DNA of 64,000 nucleotides from Phallus indusiatus (GCA_027605045.1 JAQFWX010000029.1:248001-312000); one strand, 5' to 3'. Positions 47,871 through 61,000 are shown, counted from the stretch's first letter. Translations and numbers: made by a program. The notes: generated by a model from the sequence alone, not told the origin.

Positions 47871-50800
47871 TCATTTACGCGTCGTGCGGAGACGCGGCAA
47901 TTTCCCTAATTGGGTAACCCCGCGTAATTGGAGATACTCATCCAATGCCTGCAAGTCTTTGCAGTGTTCGTACGGCTCCCAGGTCGTATCGCCTAGCGTC
48001 CATTGCACTAGGAACTCGATGTCCGTGTCTTTAGACCCAGTCCAGCGATGGGCTAGTAGTTCATCTACATGCCATTCGGCATTGTCCGGTTGTCCAAAGT
48101 CGTACGCCGTTAATGACTCACGACGTGGAAATCTATCGTCATCATTGGCGATATGTGGTTTCACTAAGTCCACGTGGAATATTGGATTTATCCTACGCTT
48201 CTTCAACTCGTCAGGCAAGTCGAGTTTGACGTTAATATTGTCTTTGACTGACAATACTTTGTAAGGACCGACGTAACGCGGTACCAACTTACTGGATCTA
48301 CCCTTTGGTAGAGATATGTTCTTCGTAGAAAGGTACACGAGGTCACCCTCTTTATAGACAGGCGCATCTCGTCTGTGAGTGTTCGCGTGCATGGTTTGTT
48401 TCACGCGACTCGCGATTATGGCATCGTGTGCGGCCATAAGATTCCATTTCGCTTGTAATGCGAATTGCTTCACACCATTGAACTTGGTGTCGGTGTTGAG
48501 CTGTCGCCCTAGTGCAGGGGTGTATCCGTAGTTAAGTTCGAATGGCGTGAACTTAGTCGTTTCACTCGTGCTACTGTTCAGTGCGAATTCCGCCATCGGG
48601 ATACGTTCAGCCCAATCCTTTTGGTCATTATCTATTATAGAACGTAATACTTGTCCTATGGAGCGGTTCGCCCGCTCTGTTGCTCCATCCGTCTGTGGAT
48701 GGAATGAAGTGGACATGAGGAGTTTTGTCCCTATTAGTCGCTGTAGTTCTTTCCAGAATTTCGCGGTGAATCTGGTATCTCTATCACTGACGATAGAAGC
48801 TGGCACGCCATGATGCCTAACTACACCTTCGAAGTACAGGTGTGCTGCGCTTTTCGCAGTTAGCTTCGTGGTGGTGGGCATGAGTCTCACCATTGACGTT
48901 AATCTGTCAATTATGACTAGTAAGAAGTCGTGTCCTTTCGATACTGGTAATGGGCCTATAAAGTCCATTCCGACTGATTCCCATGGTTTATTGGGAATGG
49001 GTAGCGTCTTCAGTAGACCGCTAGGATGTCTATTGTCATCCTTATTCGTTTGACATTTACCGCACGATTTGCAGTATTCTTCGATGTCCTCTGCCATCGT
49101 TCTCCACCAATACACTTGTCTAATGTATTGCGACGTTTTATAGCGTCCAAAGTGTCCCACAATTTCGTGTGCTTCACTAATTATGATCTCTACCAGCTTC
49201 CTCCCCTGGTAAAATAAGTGATGGGGTATGCAAACCACGTCACGGGAAAACTGATTCTTCGTGTATAGTAGCTGGTTTTTCATCCCAAACCCTTTGTATG
49301 CATCAGGGTTTTCTAACACTTTCTTCAGTGTTGTGTCGTCCTTATAGCCGCTCTTTATCAGATCAGCTAATCCTTCAAAGCCTTCGATTTTGGCTTTAAG
49401 CGTTTTACCGCTATGTTGTGCTGTGACTGCCAGTACATCTTCGTCGTCTGTATCCACTTCTTCGATGGACGCTGATCGTTGTTCAATGGATGCTTGTCCA
49501 GCCGTCTGTTGTTGGACTCTAGCTTTCGCCCGAGTGTTAATGCGTCTCACCGCACTGATTCTGAGTTCGCTTTTCCTTTCAGGAGGTAGCTGATCCCCTG
49601 TTGGATCTAGTTTCACGTCGATGTTGACGTAGTTCTCAGGTGGGTGTATCTCGTTAGGTAGGTCATCCTCGAAGTATCTCGAGAGTCCATCTGCGACCGT
49701 ATTGGTCTCACCTTTGATGTGAATCGTTTCGTAGTCGAAACGAGAGAGATACTCGTACCATCTCGCCTGTCTAGGCGACATACGGGGCTGTGTCTTGAAG
49801 TGTTTCAAGGCCTCGTTGTCCGTTACTAGGGTGAATTTACGACCTAGTAGTTTGTCTTCCCACTTATTCAGTGCTTCAAGTACTGCAATGAGCTCGTGCT
49901 CATGAGTCCGGTAGTTGTATTGTGCCGGAGTAAATTTCTTAGACATAAACCCTGCGGGTCTGCAGGTTTGCCACCTTGCGCCTTGACCATAGTACGCACC
50001 GACGCCACACTTGGATCCATCGGTTACAAGCCAAATTGGCTCGTTGCTATCAGGATTGATAGGTTTAAGAACTGGGCGTTCTTCGTCAACGCTTTGATTG
50101 CGTTGAAACAGCGTTCTAGTGCCGGTGTCCACTCAAATTGCCTGTTGTTGTGGGTACATCCCGACAATGGGGAAGTGTAAGTAGCGACTCCCGGAAGGTA
50201 GGCGGCAACGTATTGCACCAGTCCTAAGAACTTCTGAACGTCGTTGAACGTACGTGGGGTTCTCCAATCGCGAATTTTATCCATTTTATCCATATCTGGG
50301 TGGATACCATCGTCGTCGATGATGTGTCCTAGGCACTCCAATCGTTTGGAGTATAAGTCAACTTTCTTCTGACTTAGGTAAAGTTGTTCCTTCCTCAATC
50401 TCGAGAAGGCAATCTCCAGATTAAGGATCTCAACGGGTATGGCACTCGGATACGGGTACCCTATCCGCGGGTATTGACAGTCACAGATCTCATACCATAC
50501 CCGAACGGATATTTTAAGCGCCGGGTACCCTTATGCGGGTACCTGTGCGGGTACGGGTATTACCCGCGGGTTTGGCTTAGTTTACTATATAATTATTGTG
50601 TATATACAAACAGGTACCCTTAAAATTGCACATTTTCAGAGTCATACCCTTACGGGTAAATAAGCGCCGGGTACCTGTACCCACGGGTAGCAATATCCAC
50701 GGGTGGGGGTATGGGTATCCGAGGGTATTACCCGCAATACCCATTACCCGTTGAGACCCTTACTCCAGATGTTCCTGGTGTTGTTGGATCGTCATTGAGT

Positions 50801-51409
50801 AGACGAACACGTCGTCGATGTACGAGTGTATGTTTCTTCCGATGTGGTCCCGGAATATATGGGTCATCAATCTCTGGAATGTCGAAGGCGCGTTGCAATC
50901 ACCTTGTTGCATAACATGGCTTTTAAACGTGCCATATATCGTCGAGAACGTGGTCTTGTCCACGTCTTCCGGAGCAATTCTGACTTGCTCGTAAGCTTCC
51001 GTTAGGTCAATTTTCGACCTATACTTGTGTCTCGCCACGTCTTGGCGAATGGTCTCCTGGTCTGGAAACGGGGTCACGTCTTTCAACGTATTATCATTCT
51101 GCTGACGCAGGTCAAATACCGTGCGTAGTCCTGATAATGCCTTTTTAAACAGGCATAGCATGGGGATGGCTTGCTGTGCGACAGTCGGTTCCCACCAACC
51201 TGCTTGCGTGTAGCGCTCTATTTTTTCAGCCAGCAGTGGCTTGAGGGCGTCTGGGCACTTCGGTAGTCTGTACCGGATAACCTTGTTAGGTTCTATTAAT
51301 GGGATATGATGATTTACATCCCTAAATGGAGGGAGTCTATTCGGCACTGGCCCGAATAAGTCGTTGTACTCCTCCTTCCAGTACTCGCGTAGCGCGGTAG
51401 GTTCTCATC
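47871..51409 (-). pseudogene. Gypsy pol: RT, RNase H, integrase, chromodomain (broken)
   Basis: Read on the minus strand. RT motifs are LSGLRTVFDLRQQN, SKIDLTEAYEQVRI, QGDCNAPSTFQRLM and SYIDDVFVYS (catalytic YIDD). RNase H shows WLVTDGSKCGVGAYYG, LVTDNEALKHF and NTVADGLSRY. The integrase has an HHCC finger (HEIVGHFGRYKTSQ ... CKSCGKC), then DDE residues in GMDFIGPL, IVSDRDTRFTAKFW and FHPQTDGATERANRS. A chromodomain follows (EWHVDELLAHRW ... FLVQWTLGDTTWEPYEHC), which in chromoviruses targets insertion to modified chromatin. Lesions: a one-base frame change near 51408 at the protease-RT junction, MITE B at 50422-50762 just after the RT YIDD block, and another frame change near 50090 before RNase H. 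It cannot make a full polyprotein as it stands. Confidence 0.9.
50422..50762. mobile_element. 341-bp hAT-type MITE, copy B (in gypsy RT)
   Basis: Same ends and length as copy A, flanked by the exact 8-bp duplication CTCCAGAT at 50414-50421 and 50763-50770. The target is the reverse transcriptase coding sequence, so the MITE arrived after the gypsy element. Confidence 0.97.
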
Positions 51410-54400
51410 CTTAAGTTCCGGTACTCGGATCTTCCGTCTCACTGCTACTGCGTTAGACGTAGTGGTTATGGGGCGTGCTGATGCTATGGCTAAGCTTTCA
51501 CTTAACTCGGTGGGCTCGTCCGTGGTGTTAGGTATTTCAGTGAACCGTTCCACTGGAGTGATTACTCCTCCATCCCGGGTGATTATTCCGTTGCCAAAAT
51601 CCAGGCAGATGTCATACCTTTTCAGGAATGGTACGCCAATTATGACGTCGTAGTAGTCAATGTTGACTATATCAAAGTATTCTAATACACTAATATCCCC
51701 AAATTCTATTCGGGTATACGTTCCGTACTGTATTACGGACTTACTTCCTTTCACTGCGAGCTGCAGTGATACTGGCTTATCCAGTTTGAATGTCTTCGCT
51801 CCAGTCGTGAGCGAGAATGATGGTGACATTATCATGCCTTGACATCCACTGTCAATCAAACAATGCGCTAATTGGCCGTTTACGAGCCAGTAACCCTCTA
51901 GAGGTTTTATTGATTCTTTATCACGCTTTGGAGCCCTTGACTTAGGTCTCATCGTGTGGTCATACAGGGGTTCTTCCTGTGACTTAATCGTCCCAATGGT
52001 GGACGAGCCTTGTTTGATAACAAGTAGTCTTCTTTCATCATAACCGTGGTCTTCGGTTATCACCATCATGTATGCGCCTGCTGCGTCTTCGTTCGTCCCA
52101 CTCATAGTGGTCCCCTCCCCGTAGTCCGCTGCTTCCGCGGTGTCTTGACCTTGTTCAGCGTCATCATACTGTGGGGATTCCTCCACTTCTAGTATGTTAA
52201 CTCCCGTTTCTTCCTCTATAATTGCGTCGAGCAGCTCGTCCGCATCGTCTTCATCTTCCTCCTCAACGTGCATTACGTTAGCACGTACCTGTCCCTTTCT
52301 AGGGCATTGTGGTCTTAGGTGGCCAGTCTGTCCACATTCATAGCACTTCAGCACAGTGCTACTGCTTCGGGCTTGCGTTCCTGAGCTGACTGGTCGAGTT
52401 GTCGTGGTAGTCGACGCTCTCGCCGGCTTAGTCGTACTGCTCGTTGCTGGTCTTACAGCTAGCGCGTTGCTAGTTGTGGTCGTACGGGGAATAGTCCTCG
52501 TGGGTATACCGCTTGGTTTGATTTTAGCGCGGTAGTTGTTCTCTTGAGCTTGTCTGGCCAAGCTTGAATGGGTACCCGTTGATTTTACGGGTGTCTGACG
52601 TTGAGCTAGTATTGACTTATTATAGTCCCATGCTTGCTCTATGTCGTTCGCGGCTATGTACAGCCGTCGAATTGATGAGTTTTCGGCCAGGAATCCCCTC
52701 TTGGTGACTTCACTGCGAATTCTCTCATCAAGTCCTTCTAAGAACTTTCGTTTGAAGGTGTATCTGTCCGGTGGATGGACTAGACGTGCTGCGAATTTCA
52801 ACAGTTCACTCATGTACCGGTGTACGCTCCTTGCACCTTGCTTCGCGTGATCGAAGTTATGTGCAGACTGGTTCTTGCTTGTAGGTGACAAGAACATATT
52901 GTGCATCCTTCGGAACAGTCTTACCAAGTCCCAACCCTTGGTTGAACGACCTCCTCGTTCTACGTGCTCCACAAACCATTCGTGTGCCTCTCCATCTAGT
53001 CGCATACCGACTACGGCTATATGTGCTTCGACGTACGCTGCGCCGAGTAGGTTATTCAGCCTCAACCATCTGAGGATAGAGGTCACGAACTTCTCAAAGT
53101 CTTCAGGCTTTGATGATCCGCTATACATAACGGATAATGGCATCTTTGCACCCGCTTTCGCAAGTGGGGACGCTGATACTACTACATCCTTGCACTCCTC
53201 TAGTGCTTCTTGCACCATGACAATTATCCCCTCGTCTTCCCGAACTCTTCTAAACCTCTTTGTGGGTTTATGTCTATCTTCTCGGTCGTCAAATGGGGTT
53301 TCCCTCATTTCACGTTCGAAGTATCCGCGATCGTACGCTTCTTCTTCGTTGTCTGACGAGTCCTCGTCATCATAGTATTTGGGCATGAAGGGCCCAGCGT
53401 TACTCTCCGGTATATCTCGGAGGTCTTCTCTCATTTGCTCGTACTGATCCCTGGCAGATGTTGCTCTTCTTCTGGGTACAACCGGTGCTCTGGTTGTCGG
53501 GGACGTTGCAGGAGCGTGTGCTTGACCGGCGTTTGTTGGTGGGCCAGGATGTACTGTTGACGGTCCTGGTTGCGCTGCAGTCTGAGCGGGCGCCGAGCGA
53601 TTAGAGAGGTCTTGCTCAAAGATGATGCCAGGTCGTTGGCCAGCTTCCATTTCTCGGTTGCTTTTAGCCAGTTCAGTGCGTGCTGCTCGCACTTCCTGCA
53701 GGTCTTCCTGCATGTCGACATACGGTTCTTGCCTACTAACCTTCCCTTGTAACGCAGTTGTGCGTTTGTCTAATGCTTCGGAACGTTTTTCCCGTGCCAG
53801 TTGCGCTGCCTCAGCGGCCATCCTTTCCAGGTCTTTCGCTGACTCTTCCAGCTCTGCAGCTGAAGGATTACTCTTATCACGCGGTCCTTGACCCGCGTTG
53901 ACTCGTCTGGTAGATTGATCTTCCAGGTAGTCACGAGTTGCCACGAACTCTGGTGGGGTACGTCGGCTGTTTCGACGTGATCTATCCAGCTCAGCTCGTC
54001 CTCTCTCTATCTCTGCGGCTGCGTCATCTGCTGCTCGCGTGGGTCTGATGGGCGTGCTGGTCGCTGCTGGTTGTGCAGAAGGTAGGTCCTGTAACACTGA
54101 ATGTAGTGTTTCCGCGTGTACCGCGTACTGTTGTGTGGGTTGACGTGTTATACCGGGGGTCGGTGCTGCCGATGGAGCTCTGGGCGTCGCTGGCAATGCT
54201 GGCGTGTTTGCCATTGTCTTGACCGTCGCCTGCGCATTGTCCATTACTGGGGCCAGTATTGTCGTGCTGGTTCTATTGTCGTCTCGTGCACGACCTTTCC
54301 CTTTCACCGTTGTCCACGGTTCTTCTTCATCGGGTATTACGGCTGCATCTAGTCGTACTAACATATCACCGACGTCTTGTCCCGGTGTATCACCTCTTAC

Positions 54401-54734
54401 GAGGTCATGGATCATCCTTTTTGCATCCTCAATCATCTTACGACGTACGTGGTAGGACTACCTCGTCTTTTCCGAGGTTGGACTTATGAGATCTGGTCGA
54501 TTTCACTGATTCACCTGATTCGCTCCGCGCTGGTGAAGCTTGTCTCGATCCTTGTCTCGATCCTTGTCTAGATCGATTCGCGTGGTCCGCGACTAGTGTT
54601 TCAAACAATGCTGCATCTATCACAACAGTATCACCTGCTCGTGCAGATGTGGATGGACCGCCTTCGGTAGGTGGTGGTTCGCCTACGTTCTTTTTTGACT
54701 TCTTGTTGCTTTTAGGAGGCATATCCTCTCTCAC
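51410..54734 (-). CDS. Gypsy gag and aspartic protease
   Basis: A long minus-strand frame from 54436 holds gag, with Ala/Thr/Pro-rich linkers, the capsid-like segment DPLY-to-GLDERIRSEVTKRG and a zinc knuckle CYECGQTGHLRPQCPRKG of C-x2-C-x4-H-x4-C form. An acidic spacer and a protease with LAHCLIDSGCQGMIMS (DSG active site) follow. Upstream, 54734-54438 encodes MPPKSNKKSKKNVGEPP and an SRQGSRQGSRQAS repeat in another frame; it ends in TAA one base before the ATG at 54436. Either gag starts at 54436, or the upstream part is its true N-terminus cut off by a frameshift. gag forms the particle, and the protease matures the polyprotein. Confidence 0.85.
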
Positions 54735-54799
54735 TATAAACTAGCAAATACGATTGGCGTATTTTGGAAATTGTAACGCCGTTTAGGTGTTAAAAAAGA

Positions 54800-55063
54800 T
54801 GTAACGTTTCGTTACAGTTTACGATTAGCCCGGTTCTTACGGACTCACAACAAACAGTATAAAGCTGTATATTTGCAAGTGCAGGTAAGAAAGGCTGCCG
54901 GCGCCTTTACCGTTACGCGGTATTTACTGGTGTGACGGCGCCTATGTACATTACATAATACTAGGTACTTGTGCAGACGACGATCGTCTGCATGCAATTG
55001 TATATATATACTAATATGTACTATGGGTAATAGTAGTCCGCTGGTCATAGCGGAACCGTTACA
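54800..55063 (-). repeat. Gypsy 5' LTR (264 bp)
   Basis: Matches 42048-42311 with one base difference by eye. It carries TGT...ACA termini and, on the coding strand, several candidate TATA-like runs (TATATATATAC). The target duplication TGACG follows at 55064-55068. Confidence 0.95.
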
Positions 55064-55068
55064 TGACG

Positions 55069-56290
55069 TTTTGAAATTCTCTCAAAGTCACCTCTATAGT
55101 AAAAGGATATCGATTTCAACAGGTTCGCTTTATCATGTGTAAATACTTTGACATGAAGATTCAGACAGATCAGTGATTACATCAAAAAGCATACTTTACT
55201 CGTGAAACTGAATACCAAGGTCTGTGAGATTGTAATACTAGTTTATATGGCTACCTAACTCATAATCAAAGATTATGCAAAGGCCCCAACTGTTGCTTCT
55301 CCAACGACATGGACTGAATCAATTCGCGCCACACGTCGTTCAATACTGTGAGTTCCTTACTAGATGCTCATTTTTGTAGCTTCTGAGAATCATATGAAAA
55401 GAGCAGGGATAACGGATCTGCCAAACGGCATGATTGCATTGAGTCCGGCTGTCATATGTATATATATATATCATATGTATGCCTGTGTTCCAGGACCTTC
55501 CTGTCGGCAAACCAATAGCAAGTATTCCGCTCTTCTTGTCACTTGAACCTTTACCCGCAATCTTCGTTGTAATTCTTAAGTTCCTTTCAATTAATTCGTA
55601 TGGTTGGCGCTTGCAAATTTCATTTATTGTAGCATATGAAAGATGAAAGAATGGCACTAAAGAGAATCTTGAAAAATTGTATTGCAGTAGCATAAATAGC
55701 TCAGCTTAGAAAGACCTTCATAAATGTTTTTGTTTCGGAAGAAAAGGACACTTCGTTATTATATTTCAACCATACAGAGAATCTCACTTACTTATCTTGA
55801 AGAAGGTTAAACAGAGATAGGGCGCCAGGTTTATCGGAGAAGAAAAATGTTATTAAACAGTTAAAATATCATATCACCCCCATGTACTAAGCGACGGAAT
55901 CTATTGTCCAAAAGACTAAGAAAAGATGTCGATGTCAAGCTTGAAAAGGTGAAGAAGAGAATTGGAGGCACGTTCAAATATCATACGGAGATCGGGGTGA
56001 ACGAATAAGCAAAATGAACCTGTTTCATGTGGTGATGCTTTTTTCTCATGCTAACTTTCCTATTCCCCTTCAGCATTCCTGGGTACAACTTCTCTCTCAT
56101 CCCCATGGAGCCAATTTTGTTTACAGGAATCAGAGCCACATGAGACCCACAAGGTTGTTCATGTTCACAGCACGGATTTTCAGAACGAGATTTTTTTTTG
56201 TGAGCTTTACGAAGGAGATAAATAAAAAACACGTCATAATTGAGATTGTGGTTTAGGCTTATCGGTGGTTACATAAAACGGCTTGGCCAC
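55069..56290. repeat. Upstream flank of SSP relic, copy I of a tandem duplication
   Basis: Non-coding, AT-rich. Together with 41829-42047 it matches 62258-63760. Anchors are GGATCTGCCAAACGGCAT (55418 and 62917), AGAGAATTGGAGGCACGTT (55957 and 63378) and GGGGTGAACGAAT (55994 and 63412), all in the same order and orientation. The similarity is interrupted only by the gypsy insertion. No gene in it is supported. Confidence 0.75.
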
Positions 56291-56775
56291 CTTGCTACTC
56301 ACACTCCTAAGTTCTACACTTTTTGTTGAGAAATGTTCTTGATAGAGCTTGAAGTAGGGTTTTCCAGGATCCTAAACTAAGTTGATTTTTTTTTTCTTTA
56401 AGAGAGCATAATAAACGGTGATGATCATTTGTACATGAGAGTACTGAACAGATTCCAAATACAAGTTTGTGTAATTTCAGCTGTTATCAAGTTAGGTCGC
56501 AGCCTATCAAGAAATATAATAAAACTACTCCATCAAGGGAACCTGGGTTGTCGAGTGGAATGTCGCATTGTCATAGCATACTAAAGTGAAAGCCTGAATC
56601 GTTTGGGACTGGGTTCGGCAACCATAACCACCTCCGGTATCTAGATCATATGACGCTAGGCCACCAGTACAGTCGCTGTTCGTGTATGTCGCAAGATAGT
56701 TACAACCGAGACCACTGGCAAGAAGATTTATGGAATTAATATCAGCCGATGCTTGGGGCCATGTAACGCATTTTT

Positions 56776-56955
56776 TGTTGGAATTACGATATAATCACTA
56801 GTTAGATAGTAGATAACACGCGTCACGATGCGTAACATGTAACCTGGGGCGCCGGGCAAAAGACTGACGTCTTTTGACCATTGCATCCCAGGTATGTAAA
56901 CTACACCGATTAATATGACGTCTTTTGACCATTGCATCCCAGTGCACGTTCAACA
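56776..56955 (+). repeat. Copia 5' LTR (180 bp)
   Basis: Starts TGTTGGAATTACGATA and ends GTGCACGTTCAACA. It contains the word TGACGTCTTTTGACCATTGC twice (56865 and 56917), a possible pair of regulatory repeats with a CRE-like TGACGTC core. Confidence 0.95.
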
Positions 56956-56967
56956 GGTTATGGGCCC
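56956..56967 (+). other. Copia primer-binding site, matches the anticodon arm of initiator tRNA-Met
   Basis: GGTTATGGGCCC directly follows the 5' LTR. Its complement GGGCCCATAACC is the anticodon stem-loop of eukaryotic initiator tRNA-Met (CAU anticodon), not the tRNA 3' end. Drosophila copia and some relatives prime this way from a half-tRNA fragment, so the same is inferred here. Confidence 0.75.
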
Positions 56968-57720
56968 CGGTGCCTTAACTTAATAACTGATGAAGAGTAA
57001 AGATACACGCAGTCACCTCGTTTACATTTTCCTTCATCTGCCTATAAAACACGCAATACCGCCCCGTCAACTACACCCACAATGTCTGGCTTCGATTCCA
57101 CCAAGAAAAGCTTTGACAACCTCACAGGCACCCCCAGCAACTATGCTTCGTGGAGCGAGAACATGAAATCTTTTCTCAAAACGCGACGCGAATGGTCGGC
57201 TGTCGAAGGCGAACCTGAACCTACACCCAAAAACCCTAGTGACCCGACGCGTCAAGAACGCCTCGATCTTAAGGATTGGAAAAACACAAGAGACTCTGCA
57301 GCAGGTGCTATCTTCCTTTGCATTGATGAATCGCAAAAAGATCTCGTGCGCGATTGCCAAGATGATCCACAACTCATGTGGACACGTTTGAAGGAGAACC
57401 ACCAGCAGCCCAAAGCAGGCCCGCGTTTCAGCGCCTATGACGCTCTCTTCAACATTCGCAAAGAAGAAGGCGAGACTTTGACTAACCTACTCGGACGTGG
57501 TTCGCGCATGATGACTGCCATCAAATCCCTTCGCCCTGAGCATTATACTATGCAACAATTAGACGAAGAACTCCTCTGCATGGCCCTCATACGTAGCTTA
57601 CCCACAGAGTATTCTGGCTTCATTGACTCGCTCTTCCTCATCGATAAGCTCAGCCTAACCTCCCTACGTGCAGCATTTCACAATCATGAAAATCAGGCGC
57701 AACTTCGCGATACTGTATCC

Positions 57721-58061
57721 TAAGGATCTCAACGGGTATGGCACTCGGATACGGGTACCCTATCCGCGGGTATTGACAGTCACAGATCTCATACCATACC
57801 CGAACGGATATTTTAAGCGCCGGGTACCCTTATGCGGGTACCTGTGCGGGTACGGGTATTACCCGCGGGTTTGGCTTAGTTTACTATATAATTATTGTGT
57901 ATATACAAACAGGTACCCTTAAAATTGCACATTTTCAGAGTCATACCCTTACGGGTAAATAAGCGCCGGGTACCTGTACCCACGGGTAGCAATATCCACG
58001 GGTGGGGGTATGGGTATCCGAGGGTATTACCCGCAATACCCATTACCCGTTGAGACCCTTA
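57721..58061. mobile_element. 341-bp hAT-type MITE, copy C (in copia gag)
   Basis: Flanked by the exact 8-bp duplication CTGTATCC at 57713-57720 and 58062-58069. No difference from copies A and B by eye. It introduces a stop (TAA) at its first codon in the gag frame. Confidence 0.97.
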
Positions 58062-61000
58062 CTGTATCCACATCAACTGCCGCTATGAAAGCTGTTCCAG
58101 ACAAGACCCCTGTCAAATGCACTTGGTGCTCTCGTCCTAACCACATAGAGGACAACTGCTATCAAAAGCAAGCGTCACGGCTGAGAGACCAAGAGAAAGC
58201 GGCGGCGAAGTACAATGAGGAGAAGAAGAACAAAGGCGAGAAGGCGACTATCACGGAAGTCAAAGAAGAGTCTGCCTCTCTTGCAAGTTTTGATGCTTCA
58301 TCACCAGCGTCTGCTGACTGGAATACTGATACAGGCGCGTCTCGTAACATGACACCACATCGCATGTGGTTCAAGATGTACACCCCTCATCGAGTTCCTA
58401 TTCGCCTCGCCAACGATACCATCATCTATTCGGCAGGAGTCGGACTAGTCGTTTTCTGGCCAAAAGGAGAAAAAGGGGAGGATCTAGAACCAGTTGAATT
58501 CCATGATGTTCTTCATGTACCTGCGCTTAGAAATAATCTATTATCACCATTCTATCTCACCCGTGAGAAGGGCTACACTGTGAACATCATGAAATCCACC
58601 GTTGACTTCTTGCATGGAAACAAAGTTCACTTCTCAGCTAGAATCACAGAAGACAACATCGGTTACCTTCGCGGCCACACCGAAATCTTCCCCAGAGAGT
58701 CTGTAATGATAGCTGCAAACTCGAGTCAAACAAGCACATGCAAGATGGACCTAACACTCTGGCATCGTCGCTGTGCACACATATCATCAGAGAAAGTCCG
58801 CTCTATGATTGAACACCAACTAGTAAAAGGTGTGAAACACACAGCCTTGACAACTCCGGATCCTATATGTGAACCGTGTATCTCCGGAAAGCTCCATCGT
58901 CACAATGTCCCAAAGAAGCCGCATGTCCCACATGAGACAAAACTAGCTCGAATCTATTCTGATCTCAAAGGTCCAATGTCTACCAGTACCCCTGAGGGAT
59001 ACAATTACTGGATCACATTCATATGTGACTCTTCCCGCTTCTGGGCAGTATATCCTCTTCGCCGGAAAAGTGATGCATTCAATGCATTCAAGATATATAA
59101 AGCATATGCCGAGAATGCAAACCCAGGCTTACGCATCATTGAATTCCAAGATGATGAAGGCGGAGAGTACATGGGAAATGAGTTCATTAAGTTCTGTGAT
59201 GACAGTGGAATTCAGCGCCGACACACAGAAACTGACGAAGCATACCAAAATGGTGTGGCAGAACGAGTGAACAGAACAATAGGTGAAGCAATGATCACAC
59301 TCCTTACAGAGTCAAAGCTACCTGTGTCATTCTGGTGGAGAGCGGTTGCTACTTTTGTACATGTGCGGAACAGATGCCCGACTAGTGCCTTACCAAATAC
59401 AACACCATATGAAGCCTGGACCGGACACAAACCGGATCTATCACATTTGCGCGTCTTTGGTTGCCTTGCATATGTGCTAGTTCGAAAAAGGAAACGGCGG
59501 AACCTAGATTCACATTCCATAAAATGCATATTCATAGGCTATGCAGTCGGAAAGAAGGCTTGGATCTTCTATAACCCCTTAACAAAGCACACAATTGAAT
59601 CAAGTAACGCTGTATTCGATGAACGTGTATTTCCTGGAAATACAAAACATTTAATTAATTTCTCCTTGGATTCACTCCTACCACCCTCTTCTCAATCAGA
59701 CGCCAAATCAGGGGGAGCTCCACATTCAGATATACCTCATCGAGGGGGAGTAGAGCTATTCGACTCGGCATCATCATCATCTGAAGAAGAAGAAGATATT
59801 CCCCCGGCACAACCACATGTCGACTCGCCCCTTACATCACTTCCCAGTTTACCATCCTCCAGATCACCATCCCCTCCAAGAGCACGCTATGAACCAAAAT
59901 TTGGCAAAAATGGCCTAATCATACCCGAACCTAACACTGGTCGTGGCCACCGTTTACGCAATAGACAACCGCCAGATCCGGAAGTAGAAGAATCTGAAAA
60001 TGAGGATACTGATGAGAATACAGCCGCGAATTCAGTAGCTCTAAATGAAGACGAACTTTACCTTACATTTCCGGAAGCGTTGGCAGCCGCATTTTCTTGT
60101 CGGCTAGAAAGCACCATGTCAGCGACACCTCATGAAAATGAGCCGAAGACGCTAGCTGAAGCCCTTTCACGACCGGAACCAGAAGTGCACATGTGGTATC
60201 AAGCTGCATTAGACGAAATGCAAGCCCTGACGGAAAATGGTGTCTTTGAGCTAGTCCAACTCCCAGCAAACCGGAAAGCAATCGGGAGCCGCTGGGTCTT
60301 CAAGGTCAAACGAAATTCGGATGGTTCTGTAGAGCGTTACAAAGCAAGATTAGTTGCAAAAGGCTACGCACAAAGACCGGGATTTGACTTTACTGAAACT
60401 TTCTCACCAACCCCAAAATGGGCAACCATCCGTGCAATCCTTGCCTTTGCAGCTCTACAAGATCTTGAGCTGAAAAGTGTCGATGTTTCATCAGCTTTCC
60501 TCAACGGTGACCTTGAAGATGAAGTGTACATGAAAGAGCCTGAAGGTTTCCAATCCTCTGATAACACCCATGCGCTGCGCCTGAAGCGTGCACTATACGG
60601 TCTTAAGCAAGCAGGCAGAGAATGGCACAAGAAACTCCACAAAACCTTGTGCGGAATGGGATTCCTGCGTGTTCGCTGTGAACACAGTGTCTGGGTGTAC
60701 GGCCGTGATGATGAAAAGACCCGCATCATCGTCCCGGTGTTCGTCGATGATATCACAATTGCTGGAAAGGATGGAGAGGCAATACGGGCGCTTGTGAAGC
60801 AACTAGAAACACATTTTAAGCTTCACGATCTTGGAGAGACAAGCTATTTGTTAGGTGTCAAGATTGAACGAAATCGACAAGAAAAGTCACTTACACTATC
60901 CCAGCGCCAGTACGTCATTGATATCCTTGAGCGTGCCAACATGGCCGATTGCAAGCCTGTTTCCACACCACTCAATCCCAACGTCGTCTTATCTTCTTCC

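Larger units (their letters stand above)
42048..55063 (-). mobile_element. Full-length Ty3/gypsy LTR retrotransposon (chromovirus), containing a hAT element and a MITE
   Basis: Two 264-bp LTRs (TGTAAC...GTTACA) bound the element, and a 5-bp target duplication TGACG lies at 42043-42047 and 55064-55068. The coding strand is minus. In that direction come gag with a zinc knuckle, protease, RT, RNase H, integrase with chromodomain, and a separate third ORF. Without the nested hAT (3550 bp) and MITE B (341 bp) plus duplications it is about 9.1 kb. A polypurine tract abuts the 3' LTR. I could not identify a standard tRNA primer site after the 5' LTR. The LTRs differ at one base by eye, so the insertion is young, although the coding region has several frame breaks. 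Confidence 0.95.

Noticed and set aside
50384..50623. Open frames running through the 341-bp elements, with near-identical copies at 57668-57922 and 50711-50914
   Set aside because: They arise from the MITE sequence itself joined to flanking coding DNA; the repeats CGGGTACCC give peptide-like frames by chance.
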